Source: Lachnospiraceae bacterium (lineage in GTDB: Bacteria > Bacillota > Clostridia > Lachnospirales > Lachnospiraceae). Taken from it: 64,000 bases of DNA. The stretch lies in NCBI GenBank assembly GCA_015056765.1, contig SVFQ01000007.1:1-64000 (forward strand), read 5' to 3'. Shown here piece after piece: positions 51,317 through 60,374 of this stretch. The position numbers were made by a program, and so were the translations under genes. The notes under the pieces are model-generated. The model was not told the origin of the DNA and made no database searches. It worked only from the letters and a program-made list of their open reading frames with translations. Position 1 is the first letter of the stretch; the number at the start of each line of letters is the position of its first letter.

Positions 51317-52465
51317 ATGGCAGAAGAATTTATGGCACAGGAAGCACCTACATTGGTGTTCGATGCAGCACCTGCTGCAACACAGACACAGGAGGCACCG
51401 GCAGAAGCAGCTACAGATGGTCCTGCACTGGCAGGCGCGGAGCTGACAGAAGCAGAGAAAAAGCAGGTTGAGAGTTTCGTAGATCAGATTGATATTCAGA
51501 ACTCCACTGCAATTATGAATTATGGTGCCGGCACACAGAAAAAGATGGCTGACTTCTCTGAAAAAGCTTTAGAGAGCGTTCGTACCAAAGATATGGGCGA
51601 AGTAGGTGACATGGTAACAAACCTTGTAACCCAGCTGAAGAATTTCGATGTAGATGAAGAAGCAAAAGGCCTGAAAGCTTTATTTAAGAAGAGTGCTAAC
51701 AGAGTGACTTCTTTGAAAGCAAGATACAGCTCTGTTGAGACTAACGTAAATACTATCACCAGCACTTTGGAGAAACATCAGGTAACTCTGATGAAAGACG
51801 TAGACATGCTGGATAAGATGTATGATCAGAACCTCGCTTATTATAAAGAACTGACCATGTACATCCTGGCCGGTAAAGAGAAATTAGAGCAGGTTCGTAA
51901 CGGCGAGCTGAAAGAACTCCAGGAGAAAGCAGAAAAGAGCGGACTTCCTGAAGATGCGCAGGCAGCAAAAGATTTGGCAGCTATGTGTGATAGATTTGAA
52001 AAGAAAATCTATGATTTGGAACTGACCAAAACCATCTCCATGCAGACTGCACCTCAGATTCGTATGGTACAGAGCTCTGATACCATGATGGCTGAGAAGA
52101 TTCAGTCCACCATCGTGAATACCATTCCTCTTTGGAAGAGCCAGATGGTCATTGCGCTTGGCGTAGAGCACTCCACAGAAGCTGCAAAAGCACAGCGTGA
52201 AGTGTCTGAGATGACCAATGAACTGTTGAAGAAGAACGCAGACAAGTTAAAGACTGCTACCATCGAGGCTACTAAGGAATCTGAGCGTGGTATCGTTGAT
52301 ATGGAAACATTAAAACATACCAACGAGACCCTGATTTCTACATTGGACGAAGTCTTAAAGATTCAGACTGAAGGCAAAGAAAAACGCCGTACTGCAGAAG
52401 CAGAACTTGCAGGTATGGAGACAGAACTGAAAAAGAAGCTTTTGGAAGTATCCAAACAGGCATAA
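51317..52465 (+). CDS. telA: TelA-family toxic anion resistance protein
   Basis: The 382-residue protein is almost wholly alpha-helical with the TelA/KlaA pattern: LKALFKKSANRVTSLKARYS, KLEQVRNGELKELQEKAEKS and QTEGKEKRRTAEAELAGMET. Family members are linked to tellurite or anion resistance and to cell-envelope stress. It follows xpaC in the same orientation, sharing a likely operon, and a terminator follows its stop. Confidence 0.87.
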   Translation: MAEEFMAQEAPTLVFDAAPAATQTQEAPAEAATDGPALAGAELTEAEKKQVESFVDQIDIQNSTAIMNYGAGTQKKMADFSEKALESVRTKDMGEVGDMVTNLVTQLKNFDVDEEAKGLKALFKKSANRVTSLKARYSSVETNVNTITSTLEKHQVTLMKDVDMLDKMYDQNLAYYKELTMYILAGKEKLEQVRNGELKELQEKAEKSGLPEDAQAAKDLAAMCDRFEKKIYDLELTKTISMQTAPQIRMVQSSDTMMAEKIQSTIVNTIPLWKSQMVIALGVEHSTEAAKAQREVSEMTNELLKKNADKLKTATIEATKESERGIVDMETLKHTNETLISTLDEVLKIQTEGKEKRRTAEAELAGMETELKKKLLEVSKQA

Positions 52466-52474
52466 GAAATCATC

Positions 52475-52504
52475 AGAGAGTGGCGAAAGTCACTCTCTTT
52501 TTTT
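52475..52504 (+). terminator. Rho-independent terminator
   Basis: AGAGAGTG and CACTCTCT arms with an 8-nt loop, followed by T7. Confidence 0.92.
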
Positions 52505-52549
52505 GTGCAAAAAGCCTCGTAATTTTGCACGAAAAACCATTGCAGGATA

Positions 52550-52578
52550 TTGCATTTTTGGGTGTTTTTCGCTATAGT
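52550..52578 (+). promoter_or_regulatory. Promoter of the P-II/potABC operon
   Basis: TTGCAT (52550-52555), a 17-nt spacer and TATAGT (52573-52578). The leader holds an AAACAG/CTGTTT hairpin with an inner GGCT/AGCC pair (about 52610-52640). Confidence 0.72.
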
Positions 52579-52660
52579 ATTGAATTAGGCTATTTGGAAA
52601 TATTTCGGGAAACAGAAGGCTGCTCAAAGCCCCTGTTTTCGCGGTTTATGGAGGGTTCGT

Positions 52661-53002
52661 ATGAAAAAAATAGAAGTAATTATCAGACCTGAAAAGCTGG
52701 AAGCTTTGAAGAAGATTTTAACCAAAAATGAGTATAGCGGTATGACCGTTATGTCTGCTATGGGTTGTGGACATCAGGAGGGCTTTGCCAATCCTGAACT
52801 GGATAAGCTTGGCCTGGAAGTAAACTTGCTTCCAAAGCTTTATGTAATGACTGTTGTTTGGGATGAAGACTTAGAAGAGATTCTGTCTGAAATCGTAGAT
52901 ACTTTATCCACCGGTAATGTAGGTGATGGTAAAGTATTTATCTCTGATATTGAAGATGTCATGCGAATCCGTACCGGTGAGCGTGGACGCGACGTATTAT
53001 AA
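52661..53002 (+). CDS. P-II family signalling protein with altered T-loop
   Basis: The 113-residue protein has the P-II frame: MKKIEVIIRPEKLEALKKIL, a T-loop region, then DTLSTGNVGDGKVFISDIED and RIRTGERGRD. The T-loop reads GCGHQEGFANPELDKLGLEV, with no Tyr at the position uridylylated in GlnB/GlnK. It could respond to ATP/ADP and 2-oxoglutarate without covalent control. It starts after TGGAGGG and sits 23 nt before potA, so it probably regulates the ABC system. Its partner is not known. Confidence 0.87.
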   Translation: MKKIEVIIRPEKLEALKKILTKNEYSGMTVMSAMGCGHQEGFANPELDKLGLEVNLLPKLYVMTVVWDEDLEEILSEIVDTLSTGNVGDGKVFISDIEDVMRIRTGERGRDVL

Positions 53003-53025
53003 TTTCTTACAGGAAGGAAATTGCC

Positions 53026-54201
53026 ATGGAAAAAGACAACATTCCTATCGTCCGCCTCAGAGGCGTTACAAAGGAATTTTTTGATGCTACCGGTGGCGTA
53101 GTACTAAAAGAACTGGATTTGGATATCTATGAGGGAGAGTTTCTTACCCTTTTAGGTCCTTCCGGATGTGGTAAGACCACCACACTTCGTATGATTGGTG
53201 GCTTCGATACCCCTACTCAGGGTACCGTATATATTGGGGACCAGGATGTGACGGATTTGCCTCCTTACAAGAGAGATGTCAATACCGTCTTCCAGAGTTA
53301 TGCATTGTTCCCGCACATGAATGTGTTTGACAATGTGGCATTTGGCCTGGTGGAAAAGAAGATTCCTAAGGCTGAGATTAAGGCTAGAGTAGAGAAAATG
53401 CTGGATCTTGTGCAGCTGAAGAATTTCGGCAAACGTAAAGTGGCACAGATGTCCGGCGGACAGAAACAGCGTGTAGCTATCGCCAGAGCATTGGTAAATA
53501 ATCCAAAGCTTCTTTTGCTAGACGAGCCTTTGGCTGCCCTGGATTATAAGCTTCGTAAGCAGATGCAGATTGAATTAAAGCACCTGCAGAAGAGACTTGG
53601 CATTACCTTTATTTATGTCACCCATGATCAGGAAGAAGCTTTGACCATGAGCGACCGTATTGCAGTTATGAATAATGGCCTTATCGAGCAGATTGATGTG
53701 CCCTCCGAGATTTATGAACATCCGAAGACCAAGTTCGTAGCAGATTTCATCGGTGAGTCAAATATCATCGAGGCTTCTGTTACAGGTATCGAGGGAGACT
53801 TGGTGGAACTGACTGCAGAGAACGGCGTGGTACATGCAAAGGGCGAAGGCTTTGTAAAGGACGAAATGGTTTACATATCTATTCGCCCGGAACACACCAA
53901 GTATTCTACAGAGCCTATTGAGCACTTTAGACTTCGTGGTGTGGTAAAGGAGCATATTTATGTAGGCTCTTTGATCAAAACTACTATTATGCTGCCGGAT
54001 GGACAGATTCTAAAGATTAATCATCACCCGGACAGTGACATGATTCCGGTAGGCCAGGCAGTGAATATCTATTGGCCTATGGATAAGGCAGTAGTGATGC
54101 ATACCGCAGAGGATACCCTGATTGATTGGATTGAGGGTGCTCTTTTACACCGAGAGGAGATTGAGGCTGCTGTGGAGGGTGAGTCATGTCCACAGAAGTA
54201 A
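53026..54201 (+). CDS. potA: Spermidine/putrescine ABC transporter ATP-binding protein
   Basis: The 391-residue ATPase has Walker A GPSGCGKTT (about residue 44), signature MSGGQKQRVAIA and Walker B LLLLDEPLAALD. A C-terminal TOBE-type domain (about 240-390) is typical of PotA and related importers. It overlaps potB by 16 nt and follows the P-II gene. It energises import of polyamine. Confidence 0.93.
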   Translation: MEKDNIPIVRLRGVTKEFFDATGGVVLKELDLDIYEGEFLTLLGPSGCGKTTTLRMIGGFDTPTQGTVYIGDQDVTDLPPYKRDVNTVFQSYALFPHMNVFDNVAFGLVEKKIPKAEIKARVEKMLDLVQLKNFGKRKVAQMSGGQKQRVAIARALVNNPKLLLLDEPLAALDYKLRKQMQIELKHLQKRLGITFIYVTHDQEEALTMSDRIAVMNNGLIEQIDVPSEIYEHPKTKFVADFIGESNIIEASVTGIEGDLVELTAENGVVHAKGEGFVKDEMVYISIRPEHTKYSTEPIEHFRLRGVVKEHIYVGSLIKTTIMLPDGQILKINHHPDSDMIPVGQAVNIYWPMDKAVVMHTAEDTLIDWIEGALLHREEIEAAVEGESCPQK

Positions 54202-55055
54202 TCAAAAGAAAAAACAAGGACAGGGGTGCTATCCTGGCTTTCGTGGGACCGCTGGCTGTGTGGATGTTGCTTTTCCTGGCATTGCCACTTGTGTACGTAA
54301 TCTTTATCAGTTTTATGAAAAAAGGTACCTACGGTGGCGTGCAGTTAGCATTTACCCTGGAGAACTACGCCCTGTTTCTTGATCCGACTTATATTAAGGT
54401 GATTTGGAAATCTATCGTGTTGGCTTTTTGGACCAGCCTCATTTGTTTGCTGATTTCGTATCCGTTTTCCTATGTCTTGATGCGCAAGATTTCGGCGAAG
54501 AAGAGAGGTATCTGTGTGCTGCTAATCATGTTACCTTTCTGGATCAGTGAGCTGATTCGCTTGAATGGATGGTCCAACATCCTTCGAGATTCCGGTTTGC
54601 TGAATACTTTGCTGATGAAGCTACATCTGATTTCCAAGCCGCTTACCATGATGTATACAGACGGTGCTACCCTTTTTGGTATGGTATATGCCCTGTTTCC
54701 ATTTATGGTTTTACCGCTGAATAACTCCATCGGAAAGCTGGATTCTACTTTGATTGAGGCAAGCCATGACCTGGGAGCCTCCAAAATGAGAACTTTTTTC
54801 CGGGTGATTTTACCACTGACAGTACCGGGTATTTTTGCCGGGACCATTCAGGTGTTTATCCCCAGCCTTGGCGCCTTTTACATCGCAGACGTTATGGGCG
54901 GCGGTAACTCTACCTTGCTTGGTAACCTGATTAAAGATCATTTCCTGACGGCACGTAACTGGCCGGCAGGTGCAGCTTTGTCTGTTATCCTGATCATCTT
55001 TACATTGATTTTGCTCAAAGTGTACACCAAGTTTGGTTCACTGAGCGATTTATAG
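54186..55055 (+). CDS. potB: Spermidine/putrescine ABC transporter permease
   Basis: A 289-residue six-segment permease with the EAA loop EASHDLGASKMRTFFRVILP, matching PotB. It overlaps potA at its start and is 10 nt before potC. It forms the inner-membrane channel with PotC. Confidence 0.92.
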   Translation: MSTEVIKRKNKDRGAILAFVGPLAVWMLLFLALPLVYVIFISFMKKGTYGGVQLAFTLENYALFLDPTYIKVIWKSIVLAFWTSLICLLISYPFSYVLMRKISAKKRGICVLLIMLPFWISELIRLNGWSNILRDSGLLNTLLMKLHLISKPLTMMYTDGATLFGMVYALFPFMVLPLNNSIGKLDSTLIEASHDLGASKMRTFFRVILPLTVPGIFAGTIQVFIPSLGAFYIADVMGGGNSTLLGNLIKDHFLTARNWPAGAALSVILIIFTLILLKVYTKFGSLSDL

Positions 55056-55065
55056 GAGGTGCCAC

Positions 55066-55854
55066 ATGGAAAAAAGAAAACCAAAACAAGTGGGCAAAGC
55101 CTCTTACTTCTATACCTTTTTGGTATACACCTTTTTATACCTGCCTATGGTAATGGTGGTGCTGTATTCTACCAACACCTCCAATAACAACCTGGTATTC
55201 AAGGGATTTACGTTGAAATGGTATGCATCCATGGTAACCAACGAAGAACTGATGAAGAGTCTGGGATTGACCCTGGCACTGGGCCTTGTCAGCACTGCCA
55301 TCTCCGTTATTCTTGGTACTTTGGCTACCATCGGTATGTATCGTTATGAGTTTAAAGGCAAAGAACTGTTGGATAACCTCATGTACATTCCGGTTGTGAT
55401 TCCGGAACTGGTCATTGGTATCGCTTCTCTGGCGACTTTTACCATGATGGGAATTACTATGAGCTTTTGGACTTTGGTTATTGCCCATGTGACCTTCTGC
55501 GTACCCTTTATCATCATTACTTTGCGTTCTCGTATCGCAGGTTTTGATCAGTCCGTAGAAGAAGCAGCCATGGACCTTGGCGCTAATCAGTTTCGTACCT
55601 TGATGCGCGTTACCATTCCTATGCTGATGCCGGGTATCATCAGCGGTGCCATGCTGAGCCTGACCTTATCTTTAGATGATGTCATCATCAGTTACTTCGT
55701 AGCAGGCGCCGGACAGATGACTCTGCCAATCCGTATCTATGGTATGGCTAGAGGCAAGATTTCAACAGAAGTATACGCACTTAGCAGTGCCATCATCTTC
55801 CTGACAGTCATTGGATATGTGATTGCAAGTCATTTTAAGGAAGAGGAAGAATAG
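55066..55854 (+). CDS. potC: Spermidine/putrescine ABC transporter permease
   Basis: A 262-residue six-segment permease with EAAMDLGANQFRTLMRVTIP, the PotC type of EAA loop, and the family-typical DDVIISYFV. It is preceded by AGGAGG. After it comes a terminator (55865-55904) and not the expected potD, so the substrate-binding subunit is encoded elsewhere or is missing. Confidence 0.92.
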   Translation: MEKRKPKQVGKASYFYTFLVYTFLYLPMVMVVLYSTNTSNNNLVFKGFTLKWYASMVTNEELMKSLGLTLALGLVSTAISVILGTLATIGMYRYEFKGKELLDNLMYIPVVIPELVIGIASLATFTMMGITMSFWTLVIAHVTFCVPFIIITLRSRIAGFDQSVEEAAMDLGANQFRTLMRVTIPMLMPGIISGAMLSLTLSLDDVIISYFVAGAGQMTLPIRIYGMARGKISTEVYALSSAIIFLTVIGYVIASHFKEEEE

Positions 55855-55864
55855 AAATGATAGA

Positions 55865-55904
55865 AGACCGATTGGAGTATGAGTATGCTCCTGTCGGTCT
55901 TTTT
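55865..55904 (+). terminator. Rho-independent terminator after potC
   Basis: AGACCGATTGGAG pairs with CTCCTGTCGGTCT with a small bulge, followed by TTTTTG. Confidence 0.85.
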
Positions 55905-56049
55905 GCATGAAAAACAGTCATTTTTTTGTTGGAATGAACGATGACATGGAATGGCACCACAGGTAGAATGATGATAAATGGGAGAGTTCTCTGCAGGGAG
56001 CAATGCGGGCAGGGAAAATGATGAGAGAAAGGTATAAGAGAGACAAAAA

Positions 56050-56874
56050 ATGGTAAGTACAAAACAGTTTTATTTGGATTGTGATGGAATCAAATTGAAT
56101 GTGAACCTGGATATGCCGGAGGTATGCGGTGATGCAGAAAACATGTGGAATGCTGCTGGTGCGGCAAAGAATTCGGTGGAATCCACAGGAAAGAAGATTC
56201 CGTTGTGTATCGTGATTCATGGATTTACGGGACATAGTGAGGAAGTACATATCAGAGCTGTGGCAAAAGCCATGAACGACTTGGGCGTAGCCACTTTGCG
56301 TGCAGATATGTATGGACATGGACATAGCGATGGCAAGTTTGAAGATCACACCTTATATAAGTGGCTGACGAATATTATGACGGTGGTGGATTATGCCAAA
56401 TCTTTGGATTTCGTGTCAGATATCTATATGATGGGACACTCTCAGGGAGGACTGGCGGTGATGCTGGCAGCAGCCATGGAGCGGGATGTGATTAAGGCTT
56501 TGATTCCTTTATCCCCTGCTACCATGATTCCGGAAATCGCCAGAGCAGGCTCTGTACTTGGCATAGAGTTTGATCCTGTGAATGTGCCGGATGTGCTGCA
56601 GGGCTGGGATGGCTTACAGCTAAAGGGCAACTATGTTCGAGTAGCCCAGACCATCGATGTACAGGCAGCTATCAAGAGATACCATCATCCGGTACTCATC
56701 ATCCATGGTACTGAGGATGAGGCGGTTCCATACGAGTACTCGGTGAAATATGTCAAGGAGTATTCTAATGGAAGACTGGTATCTATTGAAGGTGATGATC
56801 ACTGCTATAACAAACATCTAGAACAGGTGGTGGATGCTGTGAAGGACTTTATGGTAGAACAATTGGGAAAATAA
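56050..56874 (+). CDS. Alpha/beta hydrolase
   Basis: The 274-residue protein has IVIHGFTGHSEEV (oxyanion loop), the nucleophile elbow GHSQGG, an Asp in HGTEDEAVP and a final His in EGDDHCYNK. This is a carboxylesterase/lipase-like fold; the substrate is unknown. ATG 56050 lies after AAGGTATAAGAGAG, a weak ribosome site. It is not obviously linked to its neighbours. Confidence 0.87.
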   Translation: MVSTKQFYLDCDGIKLNVNLDMPEVCGDAENMWNAAGAAKNSVESTGKKIPLCIVIHGFTGHSEEVHIRAVAKAMNDLGVATLRADMYGHGHSDGKFEDHTLYKWLTNIMTVVDYAKSLDFVSDIYMMGHSQGGLAVMLAAAMERDVIKALIPLSPATMIPEIARAGSVLGIEFDPVNVPDVLQGWDGLQLKGNYVRVAQTIDVQAAIKRYHHPVLIIHGTEDEAVPYEYSVKYVKEYSNGRLVSIEGDDHCYNKHLEQVVDAVKDFMVEQLGK

Positions 56875-56916
56875 AGCTGCCACTATGACAAGATTGGAGT
56901 TTATGCTTATTTCATT

Positions 56917-56944
56917 TGTCCGGGTACTGCCTATATCATATAAT
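56917..56944 (+). promoter_or_regulatory. Promoter of 56984-57475
   Basis: TTGTCC (56917-56922), a 16-nt spacer and TATAAT (56939-56944), 40 nt before the start codon. Confidence 0.6.
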
Positions 56945-56983
56945 GAGAGAAAGAGGCGCACGTATTTGTGAAAAGGAGGACGT

Positions 56984-57475
56984 ATGAAGAAAATCGGAAT
57001 GCAAATGAGCATCCTAATGGGAGTAAGTCTGAGTTTTTGTTTGTCATTGGTCGGAAGCCTAAGTTCGGGACACTTTGCAGTGCCTACTTTTCTTTTGAGC
57101 TTTGTGCTTAGTACCATCATCAGTTTGATCATCGGATTTTTGGTGCCAATGAAAAAGGTAAATGATAGTCTGGATAGTAAATTGGGGCTACAGCCCGGCA
57201 AGTTCAGTACTCATTTATTCGACTCTCTGATTTCGGATTTGATTTATACACCGATTATCACTTTAGCTATGGTTTTCCTAAATTGGAAAATCGCTACGGC
57301 CCATGGTGCACAGATTCCTTTTGGACCCATGTTCGTGAAATCTCTCATCATCAGTATGCTGGTGGGATACGTTTTGATTTTCGTTTTGATGCCACTTTTC
57401 TTAAAATTGGTGATGAGAAACATGCCGGGTGGACCAAGTGCGCCGGATGGACCGGGCGCGGGTCAGGGACTTTAG
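56984..57475 (+). CDS. Four-segment membrane protein of unknown function
   Basis: A 163-residue protein with about four hydrophobic segments (LMGVSLSFCLSLVGSL; FVLSTIISLIIGFLVP; DLIYTPIITLAMVFLN; IISMLVGYVLIFVLMP) and a Pro/Gly-rich end (PGGPSAPDGPGAGQG). I do not recognise the family, though DUF2798-type proteins have a similar layout. It has GGAGG ahead and its own promoter. Confidence 0.6.
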   Translation: MKKIGMQMSILMGVSLSFCLSLVGSLSSGHFAVPTFLLSFVLSTIISLIIGFLVPMKKVNDSLDSKLGLQPGKFSTHLFDSLISDLIYTPIITLAMVFLNWKIATAHGAQIPFGPMFVKSLIISMLVGYVLIFVLMPLFLKLVMRNMPGGPSAPDGPGAGQGL

Positions 57476-57486
57476 AATCTTTTCAT

Positions 57487-57516
57487 TTGTGACGATATAT
57501 AGGTATATGATATATT
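57487..57516 (+). promoter_or_regulatory. Promoter of 57604-58113
   Basis: TTGTGA (57487-57492), an 18-nt spacer and TATATT (57511-57516), 87 nt before the start codon. Confidence 0.5.
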
Positions 57517-57603
57517 GAAGATAGAAAGATAGGCCAAAAGATAGGCCGGAATTTAGAGAATGATTGTTAGTCCCAAGGGGCGTAACGAGGCAAGGAGGCT
57601 GTT

Positions 57604-58113
57604 ATGTCACTGAATATCAATGCGAGTGGTCGCAATTATCAATTTAGTTCCAAACAGGAGCAGAAGATTGCTTCTATTACCAATAAGGCATCCATGGTGT
57701 CTAGCTTAATGGGCGGAGGTTCTTCCCTTTTAGGCGGTACCAGTATGGCAAATCTTACCAATACCGTGTTAGGCGGTGGTGGAGACAATACCCTTGCGGA
57801 TTATGCATCTTTGAAAAATGGCAGCTACGGCAAGTTGATGAAAGCCTACTATAAGGAAGCAGAAAAAGAAAGCAAAGGCGAAACTTCCACTGCAAAGACT
57901 TCTACCAAGGATACGAAGATTTCTGCAGAAGAGTACGTCAGCAAAAAGCGCGCTGCGGAGGAAGAAGGCAAGGTTTCTGCCAAGGATTATGTAAAGAAAA
58001 AACGTGCTGTAGAGGATGGCACGGTGAAAGCCAAAACCACCGAGACAACCAAAAAATCCGATACACCGACCAAAGCGGAGCAGCTTGGCTCTTTGTTTGA
58101 TGCATCCTTATAG
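57604..58113 (+). CDS. Low-complexity protein with internal repeat
   Basis: The 169-residue protein has an N-terminal part rich in Gly/Ser (SSLLGGTSMANLTN), then LADYASLKNGSYGKLMKAYY, a stretch that recurs in Lachnospiraceae proteins of unknown role near flagellar genes. A lysine-rich tail repeats a 17-residue block: ISAEEYVSKKRAAEEEG then VSAKDYVKKKRAVEDG. No signal peptide is seen. I infer no function. AAGGAGG precedes ATG 57604. Confidence 0.6.
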   Translation: MSLNINASGRNYQFSSKQEQKIASITNKASMVSSLMGGGSSLLGGTSMANLTNTVLGGGGDNTLADYASLKNGSYGKLMKAYYKEAEKESKGETSTAKTSTKDTKISAEEYVSKKRAAEEEGKVSAKDYVKKKRAVEDGTVKAKTTETTKKSDTPTKAEQLGSLFDASL

Positions 58114-58171
58114 AGGATGAAGGAGCCCTGGTTTCGATTTTTGGGAAGCAATACATATTTAGTAAGATTAG

Positions 58172-58204
58172 AAACACACTCTCGAAATGGGAGTGTGTTT
58201 TTTT
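58172..58204 (+). terminator. Rho-independent terminator
   Basis: AAACACACTC and GAGTGTGTTT arms with TCGAAATGG loop, followed by TTTT. Confidence 0.88.
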
Positions 58205-58279
58205 GACTGTAGAAGAAAAGTTTTTTTACATACCAAGTAAATGGAAAGAGAATGTTTGATAGATTTGTTTTATGAAATC

Positions 58280-58308
58280 TTTACAGATTTCGCCACGTCA
58301 TATATAGT
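58280..58308 (+). promoter_or_regulatory. Promoter of the SprA-related gene
   Basis: TTTACA (58280-58285), a 17-nt spacer and TATAGT (58303-58308); a second TATAAT starts at 58308. Confidence 0.6.
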
Positions 58309-58374
58309 ATAATAATATTACCTATTGACCTTTTTTTATTTGGCTTGATTTATAGCCAAAGGTCAGGAGGAAGT

Positions 58375-58950
58375 ATGGGAATATCATTTTGGAATCCAAG
58401 TCAATATAATCCGCAGGATTTATATGGTACGCCGACTTCTGGCAGCGTTTATGGAGATGTCGGTAAGGCATACGATAATGCCATCAAGGTTGGCGCAGGC
58501 GCAAATCCGGGGAAAGTACAGGAATCGGAGCATACCGGCGCAGTTAAAAATCCCGGCGAGTCCACAGTGAAGGCTGCGGGACGTAAGTCTTCGCCTGCAG
58601 AATGTGAGACCTGCAAAGAGCGGAAATATCAGGATGGCTCTGATGAGATGGTGTCCTTTAAAAGTGCGGCCCATATATCGCCGGAAGCATCAGCTTCCAG
58701 GGTAAGAGCGCACGAACAAGAGCATGTGAGTAACGCCTACAAGAAGGCGGCTGAGAACAATGGAAAGGTACTTTCCTGTTCCGTAAGCTTACATACGGCG
58801 ATTTGTCCGGAGTGCGGACGCTCCTACGTGTCCGGCGGCGTGACCAGAACACAGATTGCGTATTCCAACGAAGATAATCCATATCAAAAAATGAGAAAGG
58901 CTACAGATGCCGGTAGACTAGCCGGCTTGAACTACGATGTCACTACTTGA
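58375..58950 (+). CDS. SprA-related putative metalloprotease
   Basis: The 191-residue protein has a flexible N-terminus (MGISFWNPSQYNPQDLYG) and a SprA-related domain. That domain shows CETCKERKYQDGSDEMVSFK, the metal-type motif RAHEQEHV (His about 113, Glu 114, His 117) and CPECGRSYVSGG. HExEH is a compact zinc-protease-like motif, and the paired CxxC may bind a second metal. There is no signal peptide. ATG 58375 follows AGGAGG. It overlaps mntP by 14 nt and could be coexpressed with it. Confidence 0.75.
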   Translation: MGISFWNPSQYNPQDLYGTPTSGSVYGDVGKAYDNAIKVGAGANPGKVQESEHTGAVKNPGESTVKAAGRKSSPAECETCKERKYQDGSDEMVSFKSAAHISPEASASRVRAHEQEHVSNAYKKAAENNGKVLSCSVSLHTAICPECGRSYVSGGVTRTQIAYSNEDNPYQKMRKATDAGRLAGLNYDVTT

Positions 58951-59491
58951 ATTATTTATTATCGCAGTGGGACTTTCCGCTGACGCATTTGCAGTCTCTG
59001 TCTGCAAGGGACTTGCTACACACGATTTGAAACTTAAGCACCTGCTTCTGGCAGGTGCATATTTTGGCGGATTTCAGGCATTGATGCCGCTGCTGGGCTT
59101 CTTCTTGGGTTCCAGTTTTGCAGGGTTTATCGACAAATACGATCACTTTGTAGTATTCATACTACTTGGATTTATCGGCGGTCACATGGTATTTGAAGCG
59201 TTCCACGAAGAAGGGGAAGTGAATGCCAGCTTTGATGTGGGAACCATGCTGCTTTTGGCTATCGCTACCAGCATCGATGCTCTGGCGGTCGGTGTATCTT
59301 TTGCCTTCATGAGTGTGGCCATTGTGCCGGCCATTTCCTTAATCGGTGCGACTACCTTTGTCCTTTCCGCTATAGGTATCAAGGTCGGCCACCTTTTCGG
59401 TAGCAAATACCAGACTCCTGCAGAAGTCATCGGCGGTCTGGCACTTATCGCTATCGGAATCAAAGTTCTGATACAAGGCCTGTTGGGATAG
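58937..59491 (+). CDS. mntP: Manganese efflux pump MntP
   Basis: A 184-residue six-segment protein with the MntP sequence LFIIAVGLSADAFAVSVCKG and ATSIDALAVGVSFAFM, whose acidic residues in the two repeats form the Mn path. It exports Mn(II). No yybP-ykoY riboswitch is seen ahead, because the gene overlaps the SprA-related gene instead. Confidence 0.9.
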   Translation: MSLLELFIIAVGLSADAFAVSVCKGLATHDLKLKHLLLAGAYFGGFQALMPLLGFFLGSSFAGFIDKYDHFVVFILLGFIGGHMVFEAFHEEGEVNASFDVGTMLLLAIATSIDALAVGVSFAFMSVAIVPAISLIGATTFVLSAIGIKVGHLFGSKYQTPAEVIGGLALIAIGIKVLIQGLLG

Positions 59492-59520
59492 GGATACCTT
59501 CCGCGAACCCAGGAACTGGC

Positions 59521-60333
59521 TTACAGCAAAAAGGTACGGATTTTCTGGTCTAGGATCTTAGTATTTAGGGGAATCGAGGTGGATTCAAAACTTGTGATGA
59601 GGGTCTCCCCTAAAAGGATTCCATTCACTTCGTACAGCTGTATTTTTTGAATATTCTTCTGTAGATAGGTGTCCTGATCTACCAATCCAAGATGCTCCCA
59701 ATAGAGCGTCTTTTTTGTTGTTTTATTTAGTAATGCAAAGTCGGGGTAAAGTGTCTTGCCGGAAGGTAAAGTCAGCATTGGTTCGTATTGATACGGAATT
59801 TGATAAGAGTAGAATAAATCAGCAAGAATCTTTTCGGATTTGGAACGAACTTTTTCGCCACGATTCGTGGTGTAGTTACAATCTTCCGGGTAAGGGTTTT
59901 GATTACCGGGATGCTCTTCCAGCCATTTTTGTATGAAATCTTCCTCAGAAGATACGATTGGCGTGACGAGCGACTTTTTCGCAACGGACATTTTCTCATA
60001 CACCGACGCAGGCTCAGTTTCTTCCAGTGTCTTTGACAGCCGCAACAGCGCTTTCTCCCGTCGGATGAGGACTGTCGCCATTTTCTCGTGATATTCTTGC
60101 TTTACTACGTATTGGATGGAGGGGAGATAATTCTTGTTTAAATACTGGTCTTTTTCTCCTGAACGGGTTAGATAGAATTGCGGGGAACCATGACATATGG
60201 AACCACGAATCTTACCACTAGGCAAATTTGCAGGCACCTTGTGCTTTAATTCTTTTAGTTGTTTGATATTTTTCTGTTCGCATTCTTTTACAAATGACAG
60301 TTCTTTCTTGATTTGTTTTTCTAATTCTTTCAT
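59521..60333 (-). CDS. PD-(D/E)XK-like nuclease domain protein
   Basis: A 270-residue protein with a helical N-terminal half (KQIKKELSFVKECEQKNIKQ; EKALLRLSKTLEETEP) and a C-terminal domain from about 160. The latter has SKSEKILADLFYSYQIPYQY, YPDFALL and YWEHLGLVD, which give the E, PD and WExLG elements of a restriction-endonuclease-like fold. The Lys of the motif is not clear: E is followed by HLG. Nuclease activity is inferred. The start at 60333 follows GAAAGGA on the minus strand and lies 41 bp from the tandem-repeat array upstream of it. Confidence 0.7.
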   Translation of the reverse strand: MKELEKQIKKELSFVKECEQKNIKQLKELKHKVPANLPSGKIRGSICHGSPQFYLTRSGEKDQYLNKNYLPSIQYVVKQEYHEKMATVLIRREKALLRLSKTLEETEPASVYEKMSVAKKSLVTPIVSSEEDFIQKWLEEHPGNQNPYPEDCNYTTNRGEKVRSKSEKILADLFYSYQIPYQYEPMLTLPSGKTLYPDFALLNKTTKKTLYWEHLGLVDQDTYLQKNIQKIQLYEVNGILLGETLITSFESTSIPLNTKILDQKIRTFLL

Positions 60334-60374
60334 ATAGTGTCCTTTCTTTCGTTATATTTTCTTTTTTTAAAAAT

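Noticed and set aside
57540-57603. Cyclic di-GMP riboswitch before 57604
   Set aside because: The leader has GC-rich words but none of the conserved class I or II core.
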